Assembly: GCF_015666175.1 (NCBI RefSeq)
Contig: NZ_JADPIE010000001.1
Location: forward strand, 253,741 to 317,740
Source of the DNA: Halonatronomonas betaini
GTDB taxonomy: Bacteria; Bacillota; Halanaerobiia; Halanaerobiales; Halarsenatibacteraceae
Reading direction: 5' to 3'
DNA: 64,000 bases
Each line of letters begins with the position of its first letter. Position 1 is the stretch's first letter. Below the pieces are notes generated by a model. It made no database searches. It saw only the letters and a list, made by a program, of their open reading frames with translations, and had not been told where the DNA came from. Below are positions 27,053-35,527 of this stretch, piece by piece. Made by a program: the position numbers and the translations under genes.

Positions 27053-28113
27053 TGAAAAGAGTGGTTATTTCAGGTTATTATGGCTATGATAATATTGGTG
27101 ATGAAGCAATTCTATATAGTATTATTGAGGCTATTAAAAATTTTAACAGTGAGATTGAGATATTTGTGCTTTCCAGTTCGCCAGAAATAACTAGCAAGAG
27201 ATATGATGTTAAAGCAACTGGCAGGTATAATCTTCCTGAAATAATCTCTGTTCTTAAGGGGACGGATTTATTTATCTCTGGTGGCGGAAGTCTTCTTCAG
27301 GATGTTACCAGTCTAAAATCTCCTTTTTATTATTTATCGATGCTGCAACTGGCAAGAATTTTATCGAAAAAGTCTATCTTTTTCTGCCAGGGTGTTGGCC
27401 CTTTAAAGAACAGGTTTGTTAGGCTGGCAACAATGAAGACTTTAAAAAAGGTAGACCTTATCTCAGTTAGAGATATTAACTCTAAAGAATTACTTGAGGG
27501 AATTGGACTATCTGGAGATGAAATCATAAAATCAGTAGATCCTGTTTTTTTATTGGATGATTCAGCAGAAGTTAATAGAAGTGAGGTAATTGAAGATAAC
27601 ACTTTAGGTATTTCAGTTAGACCCTGGAATGATAACGCTTATATTAAGCCTTTAGCTGCTGGAGTTAATCAGTTAATTGAAGATTATCCGGATTTGAGGA
27701 TACATTTGATTCCTTTTCATAAAGGAGAGGATGAAAGGTTATCAAAGAGACTTTCTGAATTATTAAATACTGATAGGATAAATTTACTTAAAGCTCAATC
27801 ACATCCTGCCAGGATGATTGATTATTATGAGGAGATAGATATTCTTTTAGGGGTCAGACTTCATTCTTTAATCTATGCAACAATTACAGCGACTCCCTTT
27901 GTTGGGATTAGTTATGATCCTAAAATTGATAGCTATTTATCTGAATTAGAAAAAAAGCCAGCTGGAAGCACTAAATTTATTATACCTGAAAAGGTTTATG
28001 AGAGACTCTCTTACAATTTTGATAATCATTTGGTGGAATCAGAGAGATTGGAAGGATTTGCTAGAGATAAAAGCAATGAACTGGAAAATATATTAACTCA
28101 AATTTTTAATTAA
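27052..28113 (+). CDS. csaB: Polysaccharide pyruvyl transferase CsaB
   Basis: CsaB adds ketal pyruvate to a wall-linked polysaccharide, creating the ligand for SLH-domain proteins. The 353-residue product has the N-terminal SGYYGYDNIGDEAILYSII, SGGGSLLQDVTSLKSPFYYL, CQGVGPLKN and GVRLHSLIYA motifs of the family. It overlaps the upstream membrane protein by one base and precedes a TagA/WecG glycosyltransferase. In a diderm Firmicute, pyruvylated polymer may anchor SLH-bearing outer-membrane proteins; this is inference. Confidence 0.9.
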   Translation: MKRVVISGYYGYDNIGDEAILYSIIEAIKNFNSEIEIFVLSSSPEITSKRYDVKATGRYNLPEIISVLKGTDLFISGGGSLLQDVTSLKSPFYYLSMLQLARILSKKSIFFCQGVGPLKNRFVRLATMKTLKKVDLISVRDINSKELLEGIGLSGDEIIKSVDPVFLLDDSAEVNRSEVIEDNTLGISVRPWNDNAYIKPLAAGVNQLIEDYPDLRIHLIPFHKGEDERLSKRLSELLNTDRINLLKAQSHPARMIDYYEEIDILLGVRLHSLIYATITATPFVGISYDPKIDSYLSELEKKPAGSTKFIIPEKVYERLSYNFDNHLVESERLEGFARDKSNELENILTQIFN

Positions 28114-28131
28114 TAAAGAGGAGCTTAGTTG

Positions 28132-28872
28132 ATGGAGACTCAGAGAATTTTAGGAGTTAAATTTAATATTCTTGATCAGGCTGGTTTTATTAGAAAAATT
28201 GATCAGGAACTATCTGGAGATAGTTATGATTCGAAATATGTTGTAACTCCTAATGCCGAGATTGTAATGCAGGCCAGGAAAGATCCACGATTAAATGAAA
28301 TCATTGATTCTGCCTGGTTGAGCAGCCCTGATGGCAGTGGGATTTTAATGGCGTCTAAACTGCTTCCAGAAAAAAGAATTTTTCAGGAAAGGGTTGCAGG
28401 CTTTGACCTAATGGAAGCATTGATAGAACTGGCAGCTGAGAGAAATTATTCTGTTTATTTTTTAGGTGGAAGACCTGGAATTGTTGAGAAAGCTAGAGAT
28501 AATCTTATGAGAAGTTATCCAGGCATTGATATATGTGGCTGTCACCATGGCTATCTTGATGCAAGGTTAAAGGTAGAGGTTATTGCAGATATTAATCAGC
28601 AGAGACCAGATTTATTGCTGGTAGGCATGGGAGCTCCCCGACAGGAGTATTTTATATCAGAGCATAAAGATGAGTTGGATTTTAAAGTAGCTTTAACTGT
28701 AGGTGGAAGTTTTGATGTTATTTCAGGAGAGAAAAAAAGAGCCCCTGGCTGGGTTCAGAAAATATATTTAGAGTGGTTATACAGGCTTTTTCAGGAGCCT
28801 GCAAGATGGAAAAGAATAAAAGTTTTGCCTCATTTTATTTTAATAATGCTAATAGATGGGATTAAAAATTAA
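28132..28872 (+). CDS. tagA: WecG/TagA/CpsF family glycosyltransferase
   Basis: The 246-residue protein is a membrane-associated glycosyltransferase of the family that transfers N-acetylmannosamine or its uronic acid to lipid-linked GlcNAc. Motifs: VVTPNAEIVMQARKDPRL, the substrate site SSPDGSGILMASKLL, YFLGGRPGIVEKAR and LLVGMGAPRQEYFI. ATG 28132 follows AGAGGAG (28117-28123). Together with csaB it suggests synthesis of a pyruvylated ManNAc-containing wall polymer. The exact donor cannot be read from sequence. Confidence 0.88.
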   Translation: METQRILGVKFNILDQAGFIRKIDQELSGDSYDSKYVVTPNAEIVMQARKDPRLNEIIDSAWLSSPDGSGILMASKLLPEKRIFQERVAGFDLMEALIELAAERNYSVYFLGGRPGIVEKARDNLMRSYPGIDICGCHHGYLDARLKVEVIADINQQRPDLLLVGMGAPRQEYFISEHKDELDFKVALTVGGSFDVISGEKKRAPGWVQKIYLEWLYRLFQEPARWKRIKVLPHFILIMLIDGIKN

Positions 28873-28889
28873 AGGATAGGTGGTATAAT

Positions 28890-30158
28890 ATGTTTAAAAG
28901 TAGTATGAAGAAGATAGCAGTTACTCTGATAATTATAGTGATGATAACTGCCGGGGTTGGCCTGGCTAATGAAAATTCTATGACGGAACATGGAACGATC
29001 CAGAATTTCCAGAATATCTTAATGTTAATCAATAATTATTACGTTGAAGATATCTCATTAAATCAGTTAATTAATGGTGCGATTGATGGGATGTTATCAG
29101 AAGTTGATTCTTATTCGAATTTCATGTCTTCTGGAGAATATGAAGATATGCAGGAAGATTTTGAAGGTGAATTTGGCGGTATAGGAATTCAGATAACAAT
29201 AAGGGATGGACAATTAACTATTGTCTCTCCAATTTCCAATACTCCTGGCGAGCGAGCCGGTCTGATGGCTGGAGATATCATTGCTAAAATAGACGGTATG
29301 GAGACAGAAGATATGTCTCAGGAGAGAGCAGTTGACTTGATGCGTGGAGAACCAGGAACTGACGTAACCCTCTCAATTGACCGGGAAGGCGAAGATGAGC
29401 TGATAGAAGTTGAGATTACCAGAGCAATTATTGAAGTACCGATTGTTGAAACAGAAATTTATGATAATGTTGGTTATCTTTCAGTTAGTCAGTTTATCCA
29501 GGAGACAGGTGTAAAGACTGAGGAAGCTTTACTTGAGCTTGAAGATGAGGGAGTTGAGGCGATTATCCTTGATCTTAGAAATAATCCTGGTGGAATTTTA
29601 GATGAAGCAGTTAAGGTAAGTAGCCTCTTTGCTGAGAGTGGAACAGTTTTATCTGTCAGACAGCGAGAAGGTGAAGACCAGATTTATGAGGTTGATGGAG
29701 ATTTTATGACCTCTGATCTGCCATTAATTGTAATGACAAACCGGGGCAGTGCCAGCGGTTCTGAGATAGTTGCTGGATTTATTAAGGATCAGGAAAGAGG
29801 CAAACTCTTTGGCAGTCAAACATTTGGTAAAGGCACAGTTCAGAGTGTTTTTCCACTTGAAGATGGTTCAGCATTAAGGCTGACAACTGCCAGATATTAT
29901 ACATCTGGAGAAAATTTGATTGATGAGATAGGTATTGAGCCTAATTATGATTATCCATTTATTCCTGATGAAGATGATCCAGAGGCTGATAATCAGCTTG
30001 ATGTTGCAGTCGATTTAATGGCTTATTACCTTGAAAATAATTACTGGCCAGAACCAGAGGATTTTCTGCCAGAATTAACTGAAGAAGAGTTAGAAGAGAT
30101 AGCTCATCGTGAACAAGAGATTGAGAGAATTGAAGAAGATATGGAAAATGATAATTAA
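28890..30158 (+). CDS. ctpA: C-terminal processing protease (S41 family, CtpA/CtpB type)
   Basis: An exported serine protease of 422 residues with an N-terminal signal or anchor segment (about 8-25). A PDZ domain (about 95-180; FGGIGIQITIRDGQLTIVSP, PGERAGLMAGDIIAKIDG) is followed by the S41 catalytic domain. The nucleophile is in NRGSASGSEIVAG and the catalytic Lys in FGKGTVQSVFPL. Relatives process envelope or sporulation proteins in the extracytoplasmic space. It follows the csaB/tagA pair. The C-terminus ends in a Glu-rich helix. Confidence 0.92.
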   Translation: MFKSSMKKIAVTLIIIVMITAGVGLANENSMTEHGTIQNFQNILMLINNYYVEDISLNQLINGAIDGMLSEVDSYSNFMSSGEYEDMQEDFEGEFGGIGIQITIRDGQLTIVSPISNTPGERAGLMAGDIIAKIDGMETEDMSQERAVDLMRGEPGTDVTLSIDREGEDELIEVEITRAIIEVPIVETEIYDNVGYLSVSQFIQETGVKTEEALLELEDEGVEAIILDLRNNPGGILDEAVKVSSLFAESGTVLSVRQREGEDQIYEVDGDFMTSDLPLIVMTNRGSASGSEIVAGFIKDQERGKLFGSQTFGKGTVQSVFPLEDGSALRLTTARYYTSGENLIDEIGIEPNYDYPFIPDEDDPEADNQLDVAVDLMAYYLENNYWPEPEDFLPELTEEELEEIAHREQEIERIEEDMENDN

Positions 30159-30173
30159 GAGGTGAGGAATTAA

Positions 30174-30833
30174 ATGTCCAGTCTTTTTGATGTTATGGGG
30201 CCGATTATAATCGGCCCTTCCAGTTCACATACAGCCGGAGCTGCCAAGTTAGGAAGGCTTGCCAGGTTGATTTTTGATGAGAAGATAGAGGAAGCAGAGA
30301 TCGGTCTCCATGGTTCATTTGCCAGTACAGGCAAAGGGCACGGGACTGACAAGGCTTTAGTTGGTGGATTACTTGGTTTTAAACCTGATGATCCTAGAAT
30401 CAGGGAATCGTTAAAACTTGCTGATGATAATGGAGTGAAAATTAATTTTAGTAATATTAAGTTACCTGATGCCCATCCCAATAGCGTTAAGATTACTATG
30501 AAAAATGATGCGAATAGTCTGACTGTTATTGGTTCTTCTGTTGGTGGCGGTAATGTTAAGGTAACAAAAATTGAGGATTATAAAGTTAATATAACTGGTT
30601 CGCTTCCGACTATCTGGCTTATTCATCAGGATAAACCAGGCATGGTTGGTCTGATTACATCAATATTGGGGAGTTATAATTTAAATATTGCCTTCATGCA
30701 GGATTTTCGTAAGATTAAGGGAACAGTTGCTTCAGCTATTATTGAGCTTGATCAGGAAGTTTCAAAGTATACTCTTAATCATTTGAAGAATACTAATAAT
30801 ATTGAGAAAGTCAGATATATACCAGCATTATAA
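30174..30833 (+). CDS. sdaAB: L-serine dehydratase, iron-sulfur-dependent, beta subunit
   Basis: The 219-residue beta subunit has the serine dehydratase N-domain (FDVMGPIIIGPSSSHTAGAA, LHGSFASTGKGHGTDKALVG) and a C-terminal ACT domain (HQDKPGMVGLITSILGSYNL). With the alpha subunit it converts L-serine to pyruvate and ammonia via a [4Fe-4S] cluster. GAGGTGAGGAA precedes the ATG; sdaAA follows after 14 bp. The two-subunit form is the usual clostridial type. Confidence 0.94.
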   Translation: MSSLFDVMGPIIIGPSSSHTAGAAKLGRLARLIFDEKIEEAEIGLHGSFASTGKGHGTDKALVGGLLGFKPDDPRIRESLKLADDNGVKINFSNIKLPDAHPNSVKITMKNDANSLTVIGSSVGGGNVKVTKIEDYKVNITGSLPTIWLIHQDKPGMVGLITSILGSYNLNIAFMQDFRKIKGTVASAIIELDQEVSKYTLNHLKNTNNIEKVRYIPAL

Positions 30834-30847
30834 ATGGAGGAGAGCAG

Positions 30848-31717
30848 ATGGAGTTAGTATATCGTTCAGTTAAAGAGTTATTCCAATTGGCTGAAGAATT
30901 TGATGGTGATCTGGTTGAGGCGATAATTAAAGTTGAGTCTTTTACTACTGATAAAACTGAAACTGAGATAAAAGCTAAGATGCAGGAAAATTTAGAAGTT
31001 ATGAGAAAAGCAATTGAAGATGGTAAGGCTGAGGATATTAAATCACCGAGTGGTTTAGTTGGTGGTGAGGCTTCTAAATTAGAAGGCTTTCAGTCTTCAT
31101 GGAATACTGGTATTCATCAGCAGGCAGCAGTAAATGCGATAGCAGTTGGTGGTGTTAATGCCTGTATGGGGAGAGTTGTTGCCAGTCCGACTGCTGGGGC
31201 AAGCGGTATTGTTCCAGCAGTTATCTTTGCAATTGCTGAGGAAAATAATATCTCTGATGATAAACTTGTTGAAAGTTTATTTGTGGCCGCTGCTTTAGGT
31301 AGAGTTGTTGCTAAGAAAGCAACTCTGGCAGGAGCTGCTGGTGGCTGTCAGGCAGAATGCGGTGTTGGAGCTGGCATGGCAGCAGGAGCTGCAGTTTATC
31401 TTGGCAATGGCAGCAAGGAGATGATCGGTCATGGTTTTTCGCTAGCCTTAAAGAATCTACTTGGGCTGGTCTGTGATCCAGTTGCTGGTCTGGTTGAGGT
31501 TCCCTGTGTTAAAAGAAACGGGTTTGCGGCAAGTCATGCTATTACTGCAGCTACTATGGCCCTGGCCGGGATTGAGAGCAAGATACCGGCTGATGATGTT
31601 ATTCTTGCCATGAAAGATATTGGTGATCAGCTGCCTTTATCACTGAAGGAGACTTCTGAAGGAGGCCTTGCTATAACTGAAGCCGGGCTGGAGATAAAGA
31701 GAAATCTTGATATATAG
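30848..31717 (+). CDS. sdaAA: L-serine dehydratase, iron-sulfur-dependent, alpha subunit
   Basis: The 289-residue catalytic subunit carries the conserved Cys positions for the [4Fe-4S] cluster: VNACMGRVVASPTAGASG, AAGGCQAECGVGAG, LVCDPVAGLVEVPCVKRNG. GGAGGAG precedes ATG 30848. No strong terminator follows; the first one downstream is 420 bp away (32140-32177), beyond two tandem repeat arrays, so the mRNA may have a long 3' end. Confidence 0.95.
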   Translation: MELVYRSVKELFQLAEEFDGDLVEAIIKVESFTTDKTETEIKAKMQENLEVMRKAIEDGKAEDIKSPSGLVGGEASKLEGFQSSWNTGIHQQAAVNAIAVGGVNACMGRVVASPTAGASGIVPAVIFAIAEENNISDDKLVESLFVAAALGRVVAKKATLAGAAGGCQAECGVGAGMAAGAAVYLGNGSKEMIGHGFSLALKNLLGLVCDPVAGLVEVPCVKRNGFAASHAITAATMALAGIESKIPADDVILAMKDIGDQLPLSLKETSEGGLAITEAGLEIKRNLDI

Positions 31718-31749
31718 AGTGATTGCTTGCACTACCCGACTATTTACAT

Positions 31750-31775
31750 TTAGTTATGTCATTTGATATAACTAA
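31750..31775 (+). other. Stem-loop downstream of sdaAA
   Basis: TTAGTTATGTC pairs with GATATAACTAA around ATTT: 11 bp with one G-U pair. There is no T run, so it is more likely an mRNA 3' structure than an intrinsic terminator. Confidence 0.5.
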
Positions 31776-31830
31776 GAGGTAATTAAGCATCTTTAATTTT
31801 GCTGTAATAGATTTTGGTTAGAGATGAGCT

Positions 31831-31913
31831 GGAGCAGTCCCGGAGCAATCCCAGAGCAGTCCCGGAGCAATCCCGGAGCAATCCCGGAGCAAAGCCGGAG
31901 CAGTCCTGGAGGA
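31831..31913 (+). repeat. Tandem array 1: 11-bp unit GGAGCAATCCC, seven copies plus a partial
   Basis: Units start at 31831, 31842, 31853, 31864, 31875, 31886 and 31897, then a partial GGAGGA at 31908. Variants are GGAGCAGTCCC, AGAGCAGTCCC, GGAGCAAAGCC and GGAGCAGTCCT. The period is exactly 11 bp, which is not a multiple of three, so it is not protein coding. No family is recognised. Confidence 0.95.
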
Positions 31914-31987
31914 TGTTTATATCAGGATTAGATTTAATTAATAGTTTTGGTAATTGAATTAAAAATAAATCGGGATATATAACCATA

Positions 31988-32097
31988 GTTGGACCGAGAT
32001 TAAACCGAATTTAAAGCGAAGCTCAACCGAATTTAAACCGAAACTAGACCGAGTTTAGACCGAAGCTTTATCGAACTTAACCCTAAATTGAACTGAA
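31988..32097 (+). repeat. Tandem array 2: degenerate 11-bp unit TTTAAACCGAA, ten copies
   Basis: The core ACCGA or a one- or two-base variant of it recurs at 31993, 32004, 32015, 32026, 32037, 32048, 32059, 32070, 32081 and 32092, exactly every 11 bp. The flanks vary between TTTAA, GCTCA, ACTAG and TTTAG. The unit is unlike that of array 1 but has the same period. Confidence 0.92.
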
Positions 32098-32139
32098 CTT
32101 ATATTAGAGAAAAGTAAAAAGAGTTAATAGCAGTTAGTT

Positions 32140-32177
32140 ATCTCCACTGGTAGATTAATTCCAGTGGAGATTTTTTT
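32140..32177 (+). terminator. Strong Rho-independent terminator
   Basis: ATCTCCACTGG (32140-32150) pairs perfectly with CCAGTGGAGAT (32161-32171) around a 10-nt loop, followed by seven T. It would end a transcript coming through both repeat arrays, upstream of the cysE promoter. Confidence 0.92.
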
Positions 32178-32280
32178 ATTTTGCAAATATAGGATCTAGA
32201 TATATAATAGGATTGAATATAAACTTTAAATGGTAGCAACAAATCAGCGAATCTTCTACTAGAATTAGTAAATTTATTAC

Positions 32281-32309
32281 TTGCTATAATGAGTTAATAT
32301 TGATATAAT
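32281..32309 (+). promoter_or_regulatory. Predicted sigma-A promoter for cysE
   Basis: TTGCTA (32281-32286), 17 bp, TATAAT (32304-32309). A start near 32316 gives a leader of about 45 nt, too short for a T-box. Confidence 0.7.
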
Positions 32310-32359
32310 AATAAAACCAAGTAAGAAAGTATACTTTAAAATATTAGGAGGTTTCTTAA

Positions 32360-33016
32360 ATGTTTGCCAGGATAAAAGCTGATTTTAAAGCGATCTTTTC
32401 AAGGGATCCAGCAGTGAATAATGTATTTGAAGCATTAATTGCGTACTCAGGGTTTCATGCGATTATAATTCATCGTTTGGCCCATCAACTATATAGAGTA
32501 GGTTTAAGAACTATTCCCAGGATTATTTCTCAGATATCTAGGTTTTTAACCGGGATTGAAATTCATCCTGGTGCTGAGATAAAAGGTGGTTTATTTATTG
32601 ACCATGGAATGGGAGTAGTAATTGGCGAGACTACTGTAATTGGTGAAAATGTTACTATTTATCAGGGTGTTACCCTGGGAGGTACCGGTAACGAGAAAGG
32701 TAAGCGTCATCCGACTATAGGAAATAATGTTGTGATCGGGACTGGTGCTAAAGTTTTAGGGTCCTTTGAGGTCAAGGATAATGTTAAGATTGGTGCTGGT
32801 TCAGTAGTTTTATCTGAGGTACCGGCCAATGCTACAGTTATAGGAATTCCTGGTCGGATTGTTAAGAAGGATGGCCAGAGGATTCATGCTGCCAGGGATC
32901 TTGATCATGCTGATCTTCCTGATCCGATTGGAGAAAGGCTTCTTGATTTAGAAAAAGAGATGGACGAGTTAAGGGATGAGATTATTAATCAATATTCGAA
33001 TAAAAAAATAAGTTAA
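32360..33016 (+). CDS. cysE: Serine O-acetyltransferase CysE
   Basis: CysE makes O-acetylserine from serine and acetyl-CoA, the first committed step of cysteine synthesis. The 218-residue protein has the N-terminal helical part and the left-handed beta-helix hexapeptide repeats ([40 protein letters not shown]), with catalytic His in IDHGMG and the [16 protein letters not shown] loop. AGGAGG precedes ATG 32360. It stands alone, with no cysK downstream, and follows the serine-degrading sdaAB-sdaAA genes. Confidence 0.93.
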   Translation: MFARIKADFKAIFSRDPAVNNVFEALIAYSGFHAIIIHRLAHQLYRVGLRTIPRIISQISRFLTGIEIHPGAEIKGGLFIDHGMGVVIGETTVIGENVTIYQGVTLGGTGNEKGKRHPTIGNNVVIGTGAKVLGSFEVKDNVKIGAGSVVLSEVPANATVIGIPGRIVKKDGQRIHAARDLDHADLPDPIGERLLDLEKEMDELRDEIINQYSNKKIS

Positions 33017-33030
33017 TTTAAGCTTTATAC

Positions 33031-33059
33031 TTGACAAGTTTACTAAGTTATTGTAAAAT
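33031..33059 (+). promoter_or_regulatory. Near-consensus promoter of the 43-codon gene
   Basis: TTGACA (33031-33036), 17-bp spacer, TAAAAT (33054-33059). It lies 14 bp past the cysE stop and 64 bp before the small gene's ATG. Confidence 0.75.
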
Positions 33060-33123
33060 AGATTTAAGTTAAGTAAATAAGTTAAAATAATATAGATACA
33101 AGCTAAATGAAGGGGATGATTTA

Positions 33124-33255
33124 ATGAATATGAAAGGTCTAACCCAATTTAAAATGATAGAGGATATTAATTATAAACGTTCTAAATTGAATGATTTTAA
33201 TAGTAAAGTTAAGCTTAATGCTGTTAATTCTTTTGAAACAATTGACGGCATTTAA
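33124..33255 (+). CDS. Predicted 43-residue protein with its own promoter and terminator
   Basis: An open frame of 43 codons begins at ATG 33124, eight bases after AAGGGG (33110-33115), and stops with TAA at 33253. The product is hydrophilic and basic at its centre (MIEDINYKRSKLNDFNSKVK), with no membrane segment, no cysteine and no family I recognise. A near-consensus promoter is upstream and an intrinsic terminator ends the unit at about 33331, giving a transcript of roughly 265 nt. The gene may be real, or the unit may be a small RNA with an incidental frame. Conservation would decide. Confidence 0.55.
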   Translation: MNMKGLTQFKMIEDINYKRSKLNDFNSKVKLNAVNSFETIDGI

Positions 33256-33298
33256 TATAAGATTTCCCCCCAAACCCCAAACCTGATAACTCCTGCCT

Positions 33299-33331
33299 GG
33301 CCTTCCCTGTTGATGGGAAGGCCAATTTTTT
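33299..33331 (+). terminator. Rho-independent terminator of the 43-codon gene
   Basis: GGCCTTCCC (33299-33307) pairs perfectly with GGGAAGGCC (33315-33323) around TGTTGAT, followed by AA and a T run. Confidence 0.92.
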
Positions 33332-33403
33332 GTGCTAATAATAAAAATAGCTTTAAATTGATAATAATTACTGATATAATATTGAAAGTGGTACTTATGG
33401 TAT

Positions 33404-33431
33404 TTGACAAACATTTGTATTATACTATAAT
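33404..33431 (+). promoter_or_regulatory. uvrB promoter with an overlapping dyad
   Basis: TTGACA (33404-33409), 16-bp spacer, TATAAT (33426-33431). The dyad ACAAA-CA-TTTGT (33407-33418) overlaps the -35 end and spacer. It is similar in form to an SOS operator but departs from the Bacillus LexA consensus (GAAC-N4-GTTC), so LexA control is only a suggestion. Confidence 0.65.
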
Positions 33432-33467
33432 ATAAATAGAACTTGAAATTAAGAGGAGGCCTATTTG

Positions 33468-35495
33468 ATGGAGGAAAAAGAATTTGAATTACATTCTCCT
33501 TATAGTCCAAAGGGAGACCAGCCAAATGCTATAAAAGATCTGGTAAAAGGCTTAGAGAAGGGTTATCGTCATCAGACTCTGCTTGGTGCTACCGGTACTG
33601 GCAAGACTTATACAATGGCTGCAGTTATTGAAAAGATCAACAGGCCGACTCTTGTTATTGCCCATAATAAAACTCTGGCTGCTCAATTGACCAGTGAATT
33701 TATGGAGTTTTTCCCGAATAATGCAGTTGGTTATTTTGTCAGTTATTATGATTATTATCAGCCAGAGGCCTATGTGCCCCATACTGATACTTATATAGAG
33801 AAAGATTCGTCTGTTAATGAGGATATTGATAAATTAAGGCTGGCAGCTACCAGTTCGTTATTTGAGCGCAGGGATGTATTAATTGTGGCCAGTGTTTCCT
33901 GCATCTATGGCCTGGGTTCACCAGAGGATTATCTGGAACTTTCCTGCGAGCTTGAAACTGGCAAGATTATGCCAAGAGATGATATTGTCAGAGACCTTTC
34001 AATGATGCAGTATAGCAGAAATGATATAGATTTTTCCCGGGGCCATTTTCGGGTTCGAGGGGATGTGATTGAGATCTTTCCAGCCTATAAGGATATTGCA
34101 ATTAGAGTAGAGTTATTTGGTGATGAGATCGATAGAATTACAGAAATAAATACGGTGACTGGCGAGATTCTTGATGAGCACCGGCAGTTTACTGTTTTTC
34201 CAGCAAGTCACTTTGTTACTCCAGAGAAGAAGACCAAGAGAGCAATTGAGACTATTAGAGAAGAATTAAATGAGCGGCTTGAAGAATTAAGGAGCCAGGA
34301 TAAATTAGTTGAGGCTCAAAGACTGGAGCAGCGAACCAGATATGACCTGGAGATGCTTGAACAGATGGGCTTCTGTTCTGGGATTGAGAATTATTCCAGG
34401 CATCTGGCCGGGCGGCCTCCTGGTTCCAGGCCGAAGACATTACTCGATTATTTTCCAGATGATTTTGTGGTGATGATCGATGAATCCCATAAGACTATTC
34501 CTCAGATTGGCGGGATGTATGCCGGTGATCGCTCCAGGAAGGAGAAGCTGGTTGAATATGGTTTCAGGTTGCCATCTGCCCTGGATAATCGTCCATTGAA
34601 TTTTGAGGAATTTGAGGAGATTGTCAACCAGGCTGTCTATGTTTCAGCTACTCCTGCTGATTATGAGAGAGAGCATAGTCAGCAGATTGTTGAGCAGATT
34701 ATCCGGCCTACCGGGCTGGTTGACCCGGAGATTGAAGTCAGGCCAACAAAGAATCAGATAGATGACCTGATTGGCGAGATCAGGGATGTTGTTGATAATA
34801 AAGGCAAGAGGGTTTTAATTACAACTCTGACCAAGAATATGGCTGAGGATTTAACTGAATACCTGGCTGAATCAGGCATTAGTGTCCGGTATCTCCATTC
34901 TGATATTGATACGATTGAGCGATCAGAGATTATTAGAGATCTCCGATTAGGAGAATTTGATGTGCTGGTTGGAATTAATCTCTTGAGAGAGGGTTTAGAT
35001 CTGCCAGAGGTTGCCCTGGTTGCAATTCTTGATGCTGATAAGGAAGGCTTTCTCCGCTCTGAACGGTCATTGATTCAGACTATTGGTCGTGCCGCTAGAA
35101 ATCGGGAAGGCTATGTTATTATGTATGCTGATAAGATGACTGGCTCAATGAAGAATGCGATTGCTGAGACTGATAGAAGACGGGAGATCCAGAAGGCTTT
35201 TAATGAGGAACATAATATAACTCCTCAGACTATCAAGAAACCGGTTAGAAAAGTTGTTAAGCCAGTTGAGATGGTCGTTAAAGAAGATGAAGATCTGACC
35301 TATGATCTTGATAATGAAGATGGAGATAAGACTGAAGATGTTGATATTACAGCAATGACTGACAGGGAACTGACAGATCGGATGATTGATCTTGAGGAAG
35401 AGATGGAAGATGCTGCTGATAATTTAGAGTTTGAGATTGCTGCCCAGATAAGAGATGAAATTGAAGAGATTGAAGCAGAATTAGAAAGCCGATAA
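33468..35495 (+). CDS. uvrB: Excinuclease ABC subunit B, UvrB
   Basis: UvrB is the damage-verifying helicase of nucleotide excision repair. The 675-residue protein has Walker [13 protein letters not shown] (about residue 40), the beta-hairpin [26 protein letters not shown] and helicase motifs [12 protein letters not shown]-terminal UVR domain ([20 protein letters not shown]) contacts UvrC. ATG 33468 is chosen because AGAGGAGG (33452-33459) is eight bases upstream; the TTG one codon earlier is possible. It heads the uvrB-uvrA-uvrC cluster. Confidence 0.97.
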   Translation: MEEKEFELHSPYSPKGDQPNAIKDLVKGLEKGYRHQTLLGATGTGKTYTMAAVIEKINRPTLVIAHNKTLAAQLTSEFMEFFPNNAVGYFVSYYDYYQPEAYVPHTDTYIEKDSSVNEDIDKLRLAATSSLFERRDVLIVASVSCIYGLGSPEDYLELSCELETGKIMPRDDIVRDLSMMQYSRNDIDFSRGHFRVRGDVIEIFPAYKDIAIRVELFGDEIDRITEINTVTGEILDEHRQFTVFPASHFVTPEKKTKRAIETIREELNERLEELRSQDKLVEAQRLEQRTRYDLEMLEQMGFCSGIENYSRHLAGRPPGSRPKTLLDYFPDDFVVMIDESHKTIPQIGGMYAGDRSRKEKLVEYGFRLPSALDNRPLNFEEFEEIVNQAVYVSATPADYEREHSQQIVEQIIRPTGLVDPEIEVRPTKNQIDDLIGEIRDVVDNKGKRVLITTLTKNMAEDLTEYLAESGISVRYLHSDIDTIERSEIIRDLRLGEFDVLVGINLLREGLDLPEVALVAILDADKEGFLRSERSLIQTIGRAARNREGYVIMYADKMTGSMKNAIAETDRRREIQKAFNEEHNITPQTIKKPVRKVVKPVEMVVKEDEDLTYDLDNEDGDKTEDVDITAMTDRELTDRMIDLEEEMEDAADNLEFEIAAQIRDEIEEIEAELESR

Positions 35496-35527
35496 TTTTG
35501 GGCTTAAATATAGATGAGGTGAAATTA

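Larger units (their letters stand above)
31718..32359 (+). other. 642-bp gene-free spacer between sdaAA and cysE
   Basis: I see no credible coding region here. It holds, in order, an AT-rich hairpin (31750-31775), an 11-bp tandem array (31831-31913), a second and different 11-bp tandem array (31988-32097), a strong terminator (32140-32177) and the cysE promoter (32281-32309). Short antisense open frames through the arrays are products of the repeats. Confidence 0.8.

Noticed and set aside
31783-31986. Minus-strand 67-codon frame with repeated GLLRDCS-like peptides
   Set aside because: It is produced by the 11-bp array. An 11-bp period shifts frame each unit, and no ribosome binding site or promoter is present.
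31831-32097. CRISPR array
   Set aside because: The 11-bp units are directly adjacent without unique spacers, and no cas genes are near.
31831-32097. Replication or plasmid iterons
   Set aside because: No replication initiator, DnaA boxes or AT-rich unwinding element were recognised beside the arrays; the idea was not supported further.
32316-32359. T-box or other riboswitch upstream of cysE
   Set aside because: The predicted leader is only about 45 nt and contains no specifier or antiterminator structure.
33139-33525. Minus-strand 128-codon frame across the small gene, terminator and uvrB promoter
   Set aside because: It runs through a clear terminator, promoter and the uvrB start, and the composition is not protein-like. 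The plus-strand features explain the region.
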